From NCBI RefSeq assembly GCF_000982415.1, contig NZ_LANI01000005.1, positions 62,001-126,000 of the forward strand: 64,000 nt of DNA. The letters are read 5' to 3'. Shown here piece by piece: positions 52,866-63,276 of this stretch. Numbering within the stretch: position 1 is the stretch's first letter; every line of letters starts with the position of its first letter. The position numbers and the translations under genes are program-made. Origin of the DNA: Kiloniella litopenaei. Lineage in GTDB: Bacteria > Pseudomonadota > Alphaproteobacteria > Kiloniellales > Kiloniellaceae. Below the pieces are notes generated by a model. It had not been told where the DNA came from and searched no databases. It worked only from the letters and a program-made list of their open reading frames with translations.

Positions 52866-54443
52866 TTATGCCTTCTGAGCTTTATCAGCGATCTCATCAT
52901 CTTCGTGGTACATTTTGTTGTAATCAACAAAAACACCGTAATGTGGATCACCTTCTTTGTCTTCTTCAACCATGCTAACAGACTTTTCGAGAAGGTGACG
53001 GCAATCAGGGCTCAGATGACGAAGGTGCAGTGTTTTTCCTCTGCGGGTATAGCGTTCTGCCAAACCGTCGATTGCTTCTAGGCCTGAATGATCCCAAACA
53101 CGGGCGTTACGAAAATCAACAACCACATCATCTGCATCATTAGCGGGGTTAAATAGATCCCGGAAAGAGCTGATAGAGCCAAAGAACAATGGACCTGAAA
53201 TCTCATAGACCGTTGTCTTTCCGTCTTCTGTTGTGCCGACACGCGCATAGATGTGTTTGGCAGAATTCCAGGCAAAAACCAGGGAAGAAACAAGAACACC
53301 GACGACAACAGCAACAGCCAGATCACTATAAACGGTGACACCGGAAACCAAAATCAGGACAAAGGCATCCGTTTTGGGAATGCGGTGCAGAATACGGAAA
53401 CTTGACCATTCGAATGTGCCGATGACGACCATGAACATTACCCCAACCAACGCGGCAAGGGGAATAAGCTCAATAAGATCAGAGGCAAAGAGTATAAAGA
53501 TCAGAAGAAAGATAGCCGCAGCCACGCCTGAAAGACGGGCCTTACCACCAGACTTTATATTGATCATGGACTGACCGATCATGGCACAGCCACCCATACC
53601 ACCGAAGAAACCAGTTACAAGGTTTGCAACACCCTGCCCCATACATTCTTGCGATGTGCCACCTTTGGTTTCGGTGATTTCATCAATCAAGGTCAACGTA
53701 AGTAGTGATTCAATCAAGCCAATAGCTGCAAGGATGAGTGAATATGGGAAAATGATATAGAGGGTTTCAAGTGTAAATGGAACGTTCGGGATATGAAACT
53801 CTGGCAGGCCACCTGCAATAGAGGCCATGTTACCAACCGTTGGAATATCTAGTCCGAAACCAATAACTACTGCGGTGACAACAGCAATAGCAGCCAAAGG
53901 CGCTGGGATTAGTGTTGTGACCTTTGGCAAGAGATAGCTGATCGCCATTGTCAGGGCGACCAGGCCAAGCATGATATAGAGGGTTGCCCCGCTCAGCCAT
54001 TCGCTATTGGGATCTGTTGGGCTAACTTTGAACTGGGATAACTGGGCAAGGAAGATAACAATGGCCAGGCCGTTGACAAAGCCAAGCATCACCGGGTGGG
54101 GAACTAGACGGATAAATTTTCCAAGCTTAAAAATACCTGCCAAAATTTGCAGGATACCCATAAGGACAACGGCAGCGAAAAGATATTGAACCCCGTGAGA
54201 GACAACAAGAGCGACCATAACAACTGCCAATGCACCTGTTGCTCCGGAAATCATCCCGGGACGTCCGCCTATTAACGAGGTAATCAAGCCAACGATAAAG
54301 GCAGCATAGAGCCCAACCAGTGGATCGACCTGTGCCACAAAGGCAAAGGCGACTGCTTCTGGTACAAGAGCAAGGGCAACGGTTAATCCCGAAAGAACAT
54401 CAGCTTTGATATTTTTCGGGTCACAAAAATTGTAGGCTTTCAT
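52866..54443 (-). CDS. SulP-family inorganic anion transporter with STAS domain
   Basis: 525 residues. About ten to twelve transmembrane helices (VLSGLTVALALVPEAVAFAF and GLYAAFIVGLITSLIGGRPG at the start). Central MGQGVANLVTGFFGGMGGCAMIGQSMINIKSGG matches the SulP core. The C-terminal STAS domain includes VVDFRNARVWDHSGLEAIDGLAERY. Likely a sulfate or bicarbonate symporter; nearby genes do not decide the ion. Monocistronic. Confidence 0.95.
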   Translation of the reverse strand: MKAYNFCDPKNIKADVLSGLTVALALVPEAVAFAFVAQVDPLVGLYAAFIVGLITSLIGGRPGMISGATGALAVVMVALVVSHGVQYLFAAVVLMGILQILAGIFKLGKFIRLVPHPVMLGFVNGLAIVIFLAQLSQFKVSPTDPNSEWLSGATLYIMLGLVALTMAISYLLPKVTTLIPAPLAAIAVVTAVVIGFGLDIPTVGNMASIAGGLPEFHIPNVPFTLETLYIIFPYSLILAAIGLIESLLTLTLIDEITETKGGTSQECMGQGVANLVTGFFGGMGGCAMIGQSMINIKSGGKARLSGVAAAIFLLIFILFASDLIELIPLAALVGVMFMVVIGTFEWSSFRILHRIPKTDAFVLILVSGVTVYSDLAVAVVVGVLVSSLVFAWNSAKHIYARVGTTEDGKTTVYEISGPLFFGSISSFRDLFNPANDADDVVVDFRNARVWDHSGLEAIDGLAERYTRRGKTLHLRHLSPDCRHLLEKSVSMVEEDKEGDPHYGVFVDYNKMYHEDDEIADKAQKA

Positions 54444-54733
54444 CTGGTATCCGATCGGATCTCTTTAAGGCTATAGGAAATACCCTATGGCCGAATTAAG
54501 GGCGATCTTTACCTCTTGGCAAAAGCCGCCATCTGTCTGTTCAGGTTTCTATGTTGGCGCGCTTCTAACAAATTTATTTACTTTAGAAAATATCTAATCT
54601 GCGTCTTATCAGTTCTGTGGGGTATGTGTTGGATACATATCAAGTTATGCCTACGGATGTAGTGATGATTTGGAATCATAGATTCAAGCTATAACAGATT
54701 GAAATCATCATTGATCCAAGACAGTCCTAATCT

Positions 54734-55675
54734 CTACTCTTCCTCGATGATCACATGATCTGCGTCCCAAGCGCCGGGCCATACCTCTGCAGAGCCCTTT
54801 CGCAATCGGCGAATTTCATCCAACGGAATGTCTTTGGCAACAATCAAGGGTCCCTGCCCGACTGTGGTGTCCGTTGGTGAAATCTCTGTGGCAACCCCGA
54901 TATGCCCCAGGCTTTCTTCGCAAGGAATGTAAACGGCCGCGGCAGAGGTTTGATTCTGGCGTTTTTTGCCGAAAAAATGTGTGGCGCCAATTGGACCGAC
55001 TGCAGCCACAGCCGCTTGAAGTTCAATGGATCTGGCTTTTGCGCAACCAAAAACGCGGTTATAGCCAGCAAGCTTTGATGTCATGGATGGTACAAGGATT
55101 AAATCCACATCGTGACCAGCAATGAGTGAGGATAAAGCAGGCATCTCTATATCAAGACAAATCAGGATGGCAATTCGTAGCCCTCGCCAGTTAAAAACTT
55201 TAACGCTGCTTCCTGGTGTTAAGCACCAGGCTTGAGTGTCTTGTTCATTGGGCGTCAGGCACAATTTATCCTGTGTAATATATCGCCCATCGGGCAGAAA
55301 TAGATGCGCCCTGTTGTAATAGCCGCTGTTATCATTGACGGGTGAATCAGAAATCTCGCCCTTGGTATCAATTGCCACCGGAAAAGTTCCGGCGAGAAGC
55401 CCCATATCATGATTGGTTGCTAGAACTTTTAAATGCTCAATTGCTTCTGCTGCCTGTGTTGCCATCCAGGGGATCTCTTCATCGGGGGCAATGCCTGCGG
55501 GTGCAAAGGACATCCATTGTTCTGAAACGTATTCAGGCATAAGTAACAAATCCGCGCCTTGTTCTTTGGCTTGCTGCATCCGATGACTGGTAATATCTAT
55601 CCAGTCTGCAAGCGACTTGAGGGGTGTTTCCAGATTTACAGCCCAAAGAGCAATGTTTAGCGGGGATGGGGTCAC
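54734..55675 (-). CDS. carbon-nitrogen hydrolase (nitrilase superfamily)
   Basis: 313 residues from a GTG start with AGGAGA upstream. The catalytic triad is complete: E48 (LLLMPEYVSE), K137 (ITQDKLCLTP) and C173 (IAILICLDIEMPAL). Hydrolyses a nitrile, amide or carbamoyl C-N bond; the substrate is not evident. The N-terminus ALWAVNLETPLKSLADWIDIT and late KAKSIEL-like region (KARSIELQAAVAAVG) suit an aliphatic amidase-like branch. Divergent from the glycosyltransferase gene. Confidence 0.92.
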   Translation of the reverse strand: MTPSPLNIALWAVNLETPLKSLADWIDITSHRMQQAKEQGADLLLMPEYVSEQWMSFAPAGIAPDEEIPWMATQAAEAIEHLKVLATNHDMGLLAGTFPVAIDTKGEISDSPVNDNSGYYNRAHLFLPDGRYITQDKLCLTPNEQDTQAWCLTPGSSVKVFNWRGLRIAILICLDIEMPALSSLIAGHDVDLILVPSMTSKLAGYNRVFGCAKARSIELQAAVAAVGPIGATHFFGKKRQNQTSAAAVYIPCEESLGHIGVATEISPTDTTVGQGPLIVAKDIPLDEIRRLRKGSAEVWPGAWDADHVIIEEE

Positions 55676-55933
55676 AATGTATTCTCCTGTAATATCGATC
55701 TTATGATATAGAAAACCTCTTTAAATAAAATCCTTTGATGTAAAAAATAAGGGATTTGGCAAAAGCGATTATCTCTATTACAAAGGCTGTAAATTTTTAT
55801 CCAATTCCTTAGGCTTAATATATAGAGATCTATAATGCATTCTGCGACAAAAATCAGTTTGATTATAACGACATATAACTGGCCGCAAGCATTGGGTTTT
55901 GTGTGTAGAACGATTGATAAGGCTTAACTGGTG

Positions 55934-56914
55934 ATGTCTGAATTGGGTAAAACACTTGTAGTAACAGGCGGTGGTCTTGGCGATACCCTGTTCCATATGC
56001 CTTTTATTCGTTCTATCCAACAAAAATCCGAAGGAAAATCCGTAGTACTTGCCTGCAAAAAAGGGCGGGAAATAAGTGAACTTTTTTCAGAAATAGATAT
56101 GGTTAGTCAAGTTTTACCAATCGCCAGAAATCAAGATGTTTCTGGTAAGGCTGATTTGGGAAGACTGCGCCGTTTAACGAAAGCGGCAAAGATTGATACA
56201 GCCTTTGTTTTTCACAAATCAACGGGTATTTCCTTTGCCATGATGATGGCGGGCGTCAAGAATCGTTTCGGTTATTATTTTAAAGGCTCCTGGAATCGCT
56301 TTTTCCTGAACAAAGGTACCTTAACGCCAAAACAAGTCCCTTTACCGGCCTTTATGCATCACGCAGCACTGGTGATGGATGATGTGGGGATTTCCTATGA
56401 TTATAGTGATGTCGGGTTCCGTCAGCCTGAACACGTTGTGAAGGCAGCGTTCGAAGGTATTGGAATTTCAGATAAACAAAAAATGATTGCCGTGGGCATT
56501 AATGCCAGCGCTGCTTACAAGCAGTGGGGTGTCAAAGGGTATTCCGAAATAGCAGAGCGTCTTTTGGAAAATTATCCTGGACAAATCTTGTTATTCGGCG
56601 CTGGTGATGTTGCCCCGATTGCCCAGGGCATTTTGGATAATACATCTAGTCCGGAACGATTTATTGATCTGACAACCCGAAAAGTATTGCTGCACCACAG
56701 TCATGCTTTACTGCAATCCTGTGATTTTTATGTCGGTAATGACAGCTTTGGTCTTAACCTGGCGGCAATGTCGAGTATGCCTGCGGTGGGAATTTTTATC
56801 AAAAGCTATTACTTTTCTTATTCTGACTGGATTAAACCTGTGATCTCCCCCAGCGATGACATTTCCGAGGTTACGTCAGAGCAGGCTTGGGATGAAATAG
56901 AAAAGCTTTTGTAA
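55934..56914 (+). CDS. glycosyltransferase family 9 protein
   Basis: 326 residues from ATG 55934. Heptosyltransferase-like GT-B fold: VVTGGGLGDTLFHMPFIRSIQ at the start, KQMIAVGINASAAYKQWG-type donor region (here KMIAVGINASAAYKQWG) and CDFYVGNDSFGLNLAAMSSMP at the end. It would transfer a sugar, probably to lipopolysaccharide or another cell-surface polymer. No other LPS genes are beside it, which is unusual for the family. Followed by a strong terminator. Confidence 0.88.
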   Translation: MSELGKTLVVTGGGLGDTLFHMPFIRSIQQKSEGKSVVLACKKGREISELFSEIDMVSQVLPIARNQDVSGKADLGRLRRLTKAAKIDTAFVFHKSTGISFAMMMAGVKNRFGYYFKGSWNRFFLNKGTLTPKQVPLPAFMHHAALVMDDVGISYDYSDVGFRQPEHVVKAAFEGIGISDKQKMIAVGINASAAYKQWGVKGYSEIAERLLENYPGQILLFGAGDVAPIAQGILDNTSSPERFIDLTTRKVLLHHSHALLQSCDFYVGNDSFGLNLAAMSSMPAVGIFIKSYYFSYSDWIKPVISPSDDISEVTSEQAWDEIEKLL

Positions 56915-56944
56915 GCAAGCTTTCTGGGTGCCTGGAATCATAAA

Positions 56945-56996
56945 TAGCCAATAATCTGTGCCTTGTTTATACCCAGACAGATTATTGGCTATTTTT
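56945..56996. terminator. terminator between GT9 gene and phoB
   Basis: Perfect 15-bp stem TAGCCAATAATCTGT / ACAGATTATTGGCTA with a 17-base loop, then TTTTT. Between convergent genes; also works for phoB on the other strand by its A-rich flank. Confidence 0.85.
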
Positions 56997-57016
56997 ATAA
57001 CTATGGACTTTTACGG

Positions 57017-57712
57017 TTACGCTGCTTTGGCGCGATCCAACGCATAGCCAGCGGAACGGACAGTACGAATCAGATCCTGTTCAGTGCCTTCGTTCAGTAC
57101 TTTGCGCAGGCGTCTGATGTGAACATCGACTGTACGTGGTTCAACGTACACATCGTGACCCCAGACTGAATCCAGTAACTGTTCACGGCTAAAGACACGT
57201 CCAGGGTTTTGCATCAGGTGACGCAGTAACTTGAATTCCGTCGGGCCCAGGTGAACTTCGCGATCACCGCGATAAACCTTATAAGCCGCCAAATCCATGT
57301 TGATATCTTCAAAAACAAGCGCTTCGGTTACGGTTTCTGGTTTGCTTCTACGCATAATAGCGCGAATACGGGCAACCAGCTCAGCAGGTGAAAACGGCTT
57401 TGTCATGTAATCATCGGCGCCAGAATCAAGGCCTCTGATTTTGTCTGTTTCTTCACCGCGCGCTGTCAGCATAATGATTGGCACATCTTTGGTTTCCGGC
57501 AACCGACGTAGCTGACGGCAAACTTCGATACCTGATAGAAGCGGGAGCATCCAATCCAGCAGAATTAGATCCGGAGCTTCTTCTTTTGCACGCAAGAGGG
57601 CTTCTTCCCCATCATGTGCTTCATTGACACGAAATCCTTCTTTCTCAAGGTTATAGCGTAACAACGTTGTTAGTGCGATTTCGTCTTCAATGACTAATGC
57701 CAAGGGCTTCAT
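57017..57712 (-). CDS. phoB: phosphate regulon response regulator PhoB
   Basis: 231 residues from ATG 57712. Receiver domain with D53 (LILLDWMLPLLSG) and K in MTKPFSPAELVARI, then the OmpR-type winged helix (LGPTEFKLLRHLMQNPG, ending VRSAGYALDRAKAA). Under low phosphate PhoR phosphorylates PhoB, which then activates genes with Pho boxes. Last gene of the leftward cluster phoR-pstSCAB-phoU-phoB. Confidence 0.96.
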   Translation of the reverse strand: MKPLALVIEDEIALTTLLRYNLEKEGFRVNEAHDGEEALLRAKEEAPDLILLDWMLPLLSGIEVCRQLRRLPETKDVPIIMLTARGEETDKIRGLDSGADDYMTKPFSPAELVARIRAIMRRSKPETVTEALVFEDINMDLAAYKVYRGDREVHLGPTEFKLLRHLMQNPGRVFSREQLLDSVWGHDVYVEPRTVDVHIRRLRKVLNEGTEQDLIRTVRSAGYALDRAKAA

Positions 57713-57737
57713 GGAAAGATCCTTTTTTTCCATTACA

Positions 57738-58484
57738 TTAAATTTCTACTTCGCCTTCCCCATCATCAGGGGTTAGGATTTGAAAAGCAGTACGATCCCC
57801 TTTGGGACGTTTGCCTTCCAAACGTTCACCAGTTGCCAAATAGTAGATGGTTTCAGCAATATTTGTTGCATGGTCGCCCATGCGTTCAATATTTTTGGCG
57901 ATAAAGAGCATGTGTGTGCAGGCGCCGATATTTCGCGGGTCTTCCATCATGTAGGTCAGAAGTTCCCGAAACAAAGATGTGTACATTTCGTCAACTTCTT
58001 CATCCCGGTGCCACACATCGATGGCTCTGTCCTTGTCACTGGTTGAAAAGGCATCAAGCGTATCCTTGACGATTTCCTGAACCAGTCGGGACATGCGCAT
58101 GATACTGGTAACAGATTTCTGTGGCGGCATCTGGTTGATGGCAATACTGCGCTTGGCAATGTTTTTTGCGTAGTCGCCGATGCGCTCAAGGTCTGATGAA
58201 ATTTTAAAGGCCGCGATGACAGCCCGAAGATCGTTTGCGACGGGCTGACGCAAGGCAATCAACTGAATAACAGCAGATTCCAGTTCTTCTTCTAGGGCAT
58301 CAATTTTGGCGTCTTCGTTGCGTACAAGTTCGGCCTTTGCGCTATCGCGTTGAACAAGGGCATCTACCGCCTCGGAAAGCTGGTTTTCTGCCATACCGCC
58401 CATACGGATGATAATTTCATGTATGGTGCGAAGTTCTTTGTCAAACGAGCTGACGATGTGGTCTGTGGTTTCTGGCATATCCAT
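57738..58484 (-). CDS. phoU: phosphate-specific transport regulator PhoU
   Basis: 248 residues. Two PhoU domains, each a three-helix bundle with metal-binding acidic residues: ELRTIHEIIIRMGGMAENQL and LRAVIAAFKISSDLERIGDYAKNIAKR; the second repeat ends MLFIAKNIERMGDHATNIAETIYYLATGE. It links the Pst transporter to PhoR and keeps the regulon off when phosphate is plentiful. 5 bp after pstB. Confidence 0.97.
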   Translation of the reverse strand: MDMPETTDHIVSSFDKELRTIHEIIIRMGGMAENQLSEAVDALVQRDSAKAELVRNEDAKIDALEEELESAVIQLIALRQPVANDLRAVIAAFKISSDLERIGDYAKNIAKRSIAINQMPPQKSVTSIMRMSRLVQEIVKDTLDAFSTSDKDRAIDVWHRDEEVDEMYTSLFRELLTYMMEDPRNIGACTHMLFIAKNIERMGDHATNIAETIYYLATGERLEGKRPKGDRTAFQILTPDDGEGEVEI

Positions 58485-58489
58485 CTTCC

Positions 58490-59302
58490 TTACCCGAATC
58501 TTCCCGTAATGTAACCTTGGGTGCGATCATCTTGTGGGCTGGTGAAGAGACGATCTGTTTCTCCAACTTCGACCAATTCCCCCAGATGGAAGAAAGCTGT
58601 ACGTTGAGACACACGGGCGGCCTGTTGCATAGAGTGTGTTACAATAACAATTGTAAATCGTTCTCTAAGTTCATCAATAAGTTCTTCAATTTTAGCTGTA
58701 GCAATAGGGTCCAGAGCTGAACAGGGTTCATCCATCAGGATTACCTCTGGATTAATGGCAATAGCACGGGCAATACAAAGACGTTGTTGCTGCCCACCGG
58801 ACAGACCTGTTCCCGGCTTGTCCAAACGGTCTTTGACTTCATCCCATAAACCGGCACGACGCAGGCTTTTTTCTACACGTTCATCCAGCTCATCCTTGTT
58901 GCTGACGGTTCCGTGTAAACGCGGTCCGTAGGCGATGTTGTCATAGATGGACTTGGGGAAGGGGTTCGGTTTCTGGAAAACCATCCCGACACGTGCGCGA
59001 AGAAGCACAGGATCAAGGCCGGAGTTGTAAATATCAACGCCGTCCAGACTTATGCGCCCTTCGACAGAGCAATTTTCGATCACGTCATTCATGCGATTGA
59101 GGCAGCGCAAGAAGGTCGATTTACCACAACCGGAGGGACCGATCAGGGATGTGACCTCGTTGGCACCAATATCCAGTTGAATGGATTTTAGTGCCTGACT
59201 GGGACCATAGAAAACATTTACATCGCGTGCCATGATTTTTGGCTCGGAGGTAGCGGTTTCAGATTGAGTCGTATAATTTTGCATATCCATAGCGTAGGAC
59301 AT
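58490..59302 (-). CDS. pstB: phosphate ABC transporter ATP-binding protein PstB
   Basis: 270 residues from ATG 59302 (AAGGAA about 8 bases upstream); in-frame TTG further upstream overlaps pstA and is unlikely. ABC ATPase with Walker [21 protein letters not shown]-loop VFQKPNPFP, signature [14 protein letters not shown], Walker [14 protein letters not shown] and H-loop [12 protein letters not shown]. All PstB features are present. Drives phosphate import. Confidence 0.98.
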   Translation of the reverse strand: MSYAMDMQNYTTQSETATSEPKIMARDVNVFYGPSQALKSIQLDIGANEVTSLIGPSGCGKSTFLRCLNRMNDVIENCSVEGRISLDGVDIYNSGLDPVLLRARVGMVFQKPNPFPKSIYDNIAYGPRLHGTVSNKDELDERVEKSLRRAGLWDEVKDRLDKPGTGLSGGQQQRLCIARAIAINPEVILMDEPCSALDPIATAKIEELIDELRERFTIVIVTHSMQQAARVSQRTAFFHLGELVEVGETDRLFTSPQDDRTQGYITGRFG

Positions 59303-59318
59303 TCCTATTATTCCTTGC

Positions 59319-60605
59319 TTACCAACGACGCTCAAAGCGTTTCCGCAGAATAACTGCGATTGCGTTCATGACGACGAGAAAGGCCAACAGTATCATAATT
59401 GCTGCTGATGTTTTTTCGACAAATCCTCGTTCCGGGCTATCAGCCCAAAGATAAATCTGTACAGGAAGGACGGTGGCCGCATCGCTCATTGATCCTGGGA
59501 TATCTGCGATAAAAGCAACCATACCGATCATCAAAAGTGGGGCAGTTTCACCAAGTGCCTGTGCCATGCCCAGAATGGTTCCGGTCAAGATCCCTGGCAT
59601 TGCGAGGGGAAGCACATGGTGGAAAACAGTTTGCATTCTTGAGGCACCGATGCCCAAAGCGGCTTCACGGATGGACGGTGGTACAGCCTTAAGTGCGGCA
59701 CGGGATGCAATAATAATTGTTGGTAGTGTCATCAGGGCGAGAACCATACCGCCAACAATTGGTGCTGATCTTGGTAATCCCATAAAATTCAAGAAGATTG
59801 CGAGACCTAAAAGACCAAAGACAATGGAAGGGACCGCGGCAAGATTGTTGATATTCACTTCAATCAAGTCAGTCCATTTGTTGGTCGGGGCAAATTCTTC
59901 AAGATAGATAGCAGTCAAAACACCGATAGGAAAACAAAGAGCCAGTGTAATAGCCAGGGTATACAATGAGCCGATCACAGCCCCCAAAATACCGGCTTCT
60001 TCCGGTTCTCTTGAATCACCATGAGTGAAGAAATCAACATTGAACTGTTTTACAATACGATCGTCTGCAGATAGCGTATCAAGCCAGACGAGTTCGCGGT
60101 CTTTGATCTTGCGGTTACTTTCTGGAACATCCCTTGGGATGTAACCTTTATAGAAGCTATCCACGTCATCAGATGACTTAACGGCGATTGTTGCCGTTGT
60201 GCCTACCAGTTTCGGATTATTCAATACGGCATCGCGGACATCGAACTCAGCTCCCGATGCGACAATCCCGTACAGAGCCCGTTTGTCTTTACGACCCTCA
60301 ACACCGGGAAACTGTTCTCTCAGGGCATTGCGTAACAATCCTCTATAACTGGCGGCGGCAAGGTCTTCGACCCGTTTTGTGCCTTTGGGGTCAATCGTTT
60401 CTGCATCAAGTCGAATATCAACAAGAATATAAGTTTGTTGAAATGCAGTGTAACCTTTGGAAACGATCGATGTCAGGAGAAGACAAAGCACAAGAACTGC
60501 TGTCATTACGGCGGCCAGTCCATAAAAACGAAAACGTTTTTCAGCTGCATTACGCCGTTTGAGTAGGGCAGGATCTACTTTGAGGTGTGGCGTGTTATCA
60601 GTCAT
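59319..60605 (-). CDS. pstA: phosphate ABC transporter permease PstA
   Basis: 428 residues from ATG 60605, which overlaps the pstC stop. Extended form with an N-terminal periplasmic DUF3333 segment (about residues 45-190) after the first helix. The permease domain has the EAA-type loop [23 protein letters not shown]. Together with PstC it forms the membrane channel. The extended N-terminus is typical of alphaproteobacterial PstA. Confidence 0.95.
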   Translation of the reverse strand: MTDNTPHLKVDPALLKRRNAAEKRFRFYGLAAVMTAVLVLCLLLTSIVSKGYTAFQQTYILVDIRLDAETIDPKGTKRVEDLAAASYRGLLRNALREQFPGVEGRKDKRALYGIVASGAEFDVRDAVLNNPKLVGTTATIAVKSSDDVDSFYKGYIPRDVPESNRKIKDRELVWLDTLSADDRIVKQFNVDFFTHGDSREPEEAGILGAVIGSLYTLAITLALCFPIGVLTAIYLEEFAPTNKWTDLIEVNINNLAAVPSIVFGLLGLAIFLNFMGLPRSAPIVGGMVLALMTLPTIIIASRAALKAVPPSIREAALGIGASRMQTVFHHVLPLAMPGILTGTILGMAQALGETAPLLMIGMVAFIADIPGSMSDAATVLPVQIYLWADSPERGFVEKTSAAIMILLAFLVVMNAIAVILRKRFERRW

Positions 60606-61980
60606 ATTTTTCACGATATTTACGGACCACTTTTAAGGCCACAACATTCAGAACAAGGGTGACGGCAAAGAGTAGTAATCCAAGAGCAAAGGCCGCGAGC
60701 GTCTTTGCAGAATCAAATTCCTGATCACCAACGAGGAGGGTTACAATTTGTACAGTAACGGTTGTGACAGCTTCCAGCGGATTGGCCGTCAAATTTGCTG
60801 CAAGCCCCGCAGCCATCACAACAATCATGGTTTCGCCGATGGCGCGGCTCATAGCCAGCAGAACAGCACCGACAATTCCGGGAAGGGCTGCTGGAATGAT
60901 TACTTTGGTAATGGTTTCTGATCTTGTCGCCCCCATAGCATAGGATGCATCTCTGAGCGACTGTGGAACAGAGTTCATCACATCATCTGAAAGCGATGAG
61001 ATAAAGGGAATGATCATAATACCCATAACCATACCAGCGGCCAAAGCAGATTCAGAAGAAACACTTAATCCAATAAGAGTACCGCTATCACGAAAAAAAG
61101 GTGCGACGGTCAAAGCAGCGAAAAAGCCATAAACGACCGTTGGAATACCAGCTAAAACCTCAAGAACTGGTTTCGCAAAAGCGCGGAATTTTTTACCGGC
61201 ATATTCAGACATATAGATGGCTGATAAAAGTCCGACGGGAATAGCAACAACCATACAGATGAAGGTAATCAGCATGGTTCCGGCAAAAAGCGGGATAGCC
61301 CCGAACGAGCCTGACCCACCAACCTGATCACTGCGCAGAGCTGTTTGTGGGCTCCAGTGCGTGCCAAAGAGAAAGTCGAAGAAAGGGACTTTATCGAAAA
61401 AACGAAGTGTTTCGAAGATCAAAGAGAAGACAATGCCAACTGTCGTCAGGATTGCTATCAAGGATGAGATCATCATGATGATTGAGATTACTTTCTCAAC
61501 CTGATTCCTTGCCCTGAGTGCTGGGTTAATTTTTTTGAGGCTTGTGTATAAAGCGAGTAAAGAAAGGGAAATGGCGACTACGGCCATAGCAAAATAGCTG
61601 ACTTGCCTAAAAAGCGCATAGTTATCAGCGGCGGATAGTAACGCTGCATCTGGGTCACGGCTCATAATGCCGCCAGAGGCCAAGTTTACAACATCATTAA
61701 TGTAAAGTGTTAGTTGATCCGGTGTTATCGAGGCATCGCTGTCTCTTAACTGTGAGGCAACGAGCATTTCTGCTATTTGCGGCTCAAAGATCATCCAGCC
61801 AGCCATAATAAGAAGGCTGGGAAGGCCACACCACAGGGCGGTGTAGAGACCATAGTAGGGTAGTCTAGAATGCAGAGGCTGATCTGAATGACCAGATAAC
61901 GCTACTGCCCGCCCTTTTCCCAGGATGAAACCCAGTACTGTGAGGAAAAGCAAAGCGAAAAAAAGAGCCAACTGTTCCAT
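60598..61980 (-). CDS. pstC: phosphate ABC transporter permease PstC
   Basis: 460 residues, the long form with an extra N-terminal pair of helices and a soluble stretch (about 1-155). The permease core holds VPVGLLSAIYMSEY-type motif (here IPVGLLSAIYMSEYAG), GIPTVVYGFFAALTVAPF and EAA loop SLRDASYAMGATRSETITKVIIP. Overlaps pstA by 8 bp. A perfect hairpin lies in the gap to pstS upstream. Confidence 0.96.
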   Translation of the reverse strand: MEQLALFFALLFLTVLGFILGKGRAVALSGHSDQPLHSRLPYYGLYTALWCGLPSLLIMAGWMIFEPQIAEMLVASQLRDSDASITPDQLTLYINDVVNLASGGIMSRDPDAALLSAADNYALFRQVSYFAMAVVAISLSLLALYTSLKKINPALRARNQVEKVISIIMMISSLIAILTTVGIVFSLIFETLRFFDKVPFFDFLFGTHWSPQTALRSDQVGGSGSFGAIPLFAGTMLITFICMVVAIPVGLLSAIYMSEYAGKKFRAFAKPVLEVLAGIPTVVYGFFAALTVAPFFRDSGTLIGLSVSSESALAAGMVMGIMIIPFISSLSDDVMNSVPQSLRDASYAMGATRSETITKVIIPAALPGIVGAVLLAMSRAIGETMIVVMAAGLAANLTANPLEAVTTVTVQIVTLLVGDQEFDSAKTLAAFALGLLLFAVTLVLNVVALKVVRKYREKYD

Positions 61981-62033
61981 TTGATTATATACCCGAAAGG
62001 GAACCCACTTTTATTTTAAACTGAACTTACCAG

Positions 62034-62065
62034 AAGCTGGCGGCTTGATAACAAACCGCCAGCTT
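62034..62065 (-). terminator. intercistronic hairpin between pstS and pstC
   Basis: Perfect 10-bp stem AAGCTGGCGG / CCGCCAGCTT with a 12-base loop, just after the pstS stop. No T-run, so read-through is expected. It fits an mRNA-stabilising or attenuating hairpin that lets pstS be made in excess over pstCAB. Confidence 0.75.
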
Positions 62066-62086
62066 TCCAGATTAGTCTTTATAAGC

Positions 62087-63124
62087 TTACATGCTCAAAG
62101 ATTGAAGACCACGGGCAGAGTTTTTAACCTGCTCACGATCAGCCGCAGGAAGCGGGATCAGGCCTTTGTCAGCAAGGTAACCTTCGTCACCCCAAGCATC
62201 TTCGTTTGTGAAAGCGTTAACAAACTCTTGGATACCAGGTACAGAACCTACGTGCTCTTTTTTCACGTAGAAGTACAGGGAACGGGATACGCCGTAATCA
62301 CCAGCAGCGATGTTTTCGAATGTTGGCTCAGCGCCATCTACGATGGAACCCTGAACTTTATCAGCATTCTGGTCAAGAAAACTGAAACCGAAAACACCCA
62401 GAGCCTGTGGATTGGCTTCAAGCTTTTGAATGATCAGGTTGTCATTCTCGCCAGCTTCAACATAGGCACCATCTTCGCGGAGTGTGTGAGCGATTGCTTT
62501 AAACGCTTTTTTGTCACTTTTACGAAGGGCTTTCAGGCTTTCAAATTTCTTTGCGCCGCCTTCCATTGCCAACTCAACAAATGCATCACGTGTACCGGAT
62601 GTTGGTGGTGGGCCAAGAACTTCAATTTTGCTGTTTGGCAAGCTTGGGTCGATGTCGCTCCATTTCTGATATGGGTTGTCAACCAACTTACCGTCTACAG
62701 GAACCTGCTTGGCAAGGGCCATGAAGATCTGTTTTTTCGTAAGAGTCAGACGGTCACTTTGTTTAGAGTTTGCAAGTACGATACCGTCAAAACCGATTTT
62801 AACTTCTGTGATGGAAACACCATTTTTGGTGCATTTTTCATATTCAGAAGCTTTGATACGACGAGAAGCGTTTGTGATATCAGGGTGTTCAACGCCAACA
62901 CCTGCACAGAAAAGCTTCATGCCACCGCCAGAACCGGTGCTTTCAACAACTGGAGTTTTGAAACCGGTTGTTTTACCGAATGTTTCAGCAACTGTTGTTG
63001 AGAATGGGAAAACTGTAGAAGAACCGACGATGCGGATCTGGTCGCGTGCTTGAGCAGCGCCAGCTACTGCCATCATCATTCCAGCTAGTGCTGTCGCAGT
63101 GAGAACTTTTTTAATCACGTTCAT
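62087..63124 (-). CDS. pstS: periplasmic phosphate-binding protein PstS
   Basis: 345 residues. Sec signal peptide with cleavage after AGAAQA (about residue 26). Phosphate-site segments: IRIVGSSTVFPFSTTVAETFG, ESTGSGGGMKLFCAGVGVEHPDI and the late GPPPTSGTRDAFVELAM. It delivers phosphate to PstCAB. GGAG lies before the ATG. The Pho box lies about 150-180 bp upstream, so it is very likely induced by low phosphate. Confidence 0.97.
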   Translation of the reverse strand: MNVIKKVLTATALAGMMMAVAGAAQARDQIRIVGSSTVFPFSTTVAETFGKTTGFKTPVVESTGSGGGMKLFCAGVGVEHPDITNASRRIKASEYEKCTKNGVSITEVKIGFDGIVLANSKQSDRLTLTKKQIFMALAKQVPVDGKLVDNPYQKWSDIDPSLPNSKIEVLGPPPTSGTRDAFVELAMEGGAKKFESLKALRKSDKKAFKAIAHTLREDGAYVEAGENDNLIIQKLEANPQALGVFGFSFLDQNADKVQGSIVDGAEPTFENIAAGDYGVSRSLYFYVKKEHVGSVPGIQEFVNAFTNEDAWGDEGYLADKGLIPLPAADREQVKNSARGLQSLSM

Positions 63125-63276
63125 GTCTCCGCTATATAGCGTTAATAAATCTCAAGGTACGCATTCCCGGTTTTCCGGGATCCCCCTTGGTGTGAACTGT
63201 TTTTACTGCCACTGGGATAATATGCGCTGCCGATCATTCGGCGAGGCAAAACATATCGGGCTAGAGCTATAGTTCT

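Noticed and set aside
62045-63001. 318-codon reading frame antisense to pstS
   Set aside because: Mirror of the pstS coding sequence; no domain, Cys/Phe-rich composition typical of reverse-strand frames, and pstS is certain.
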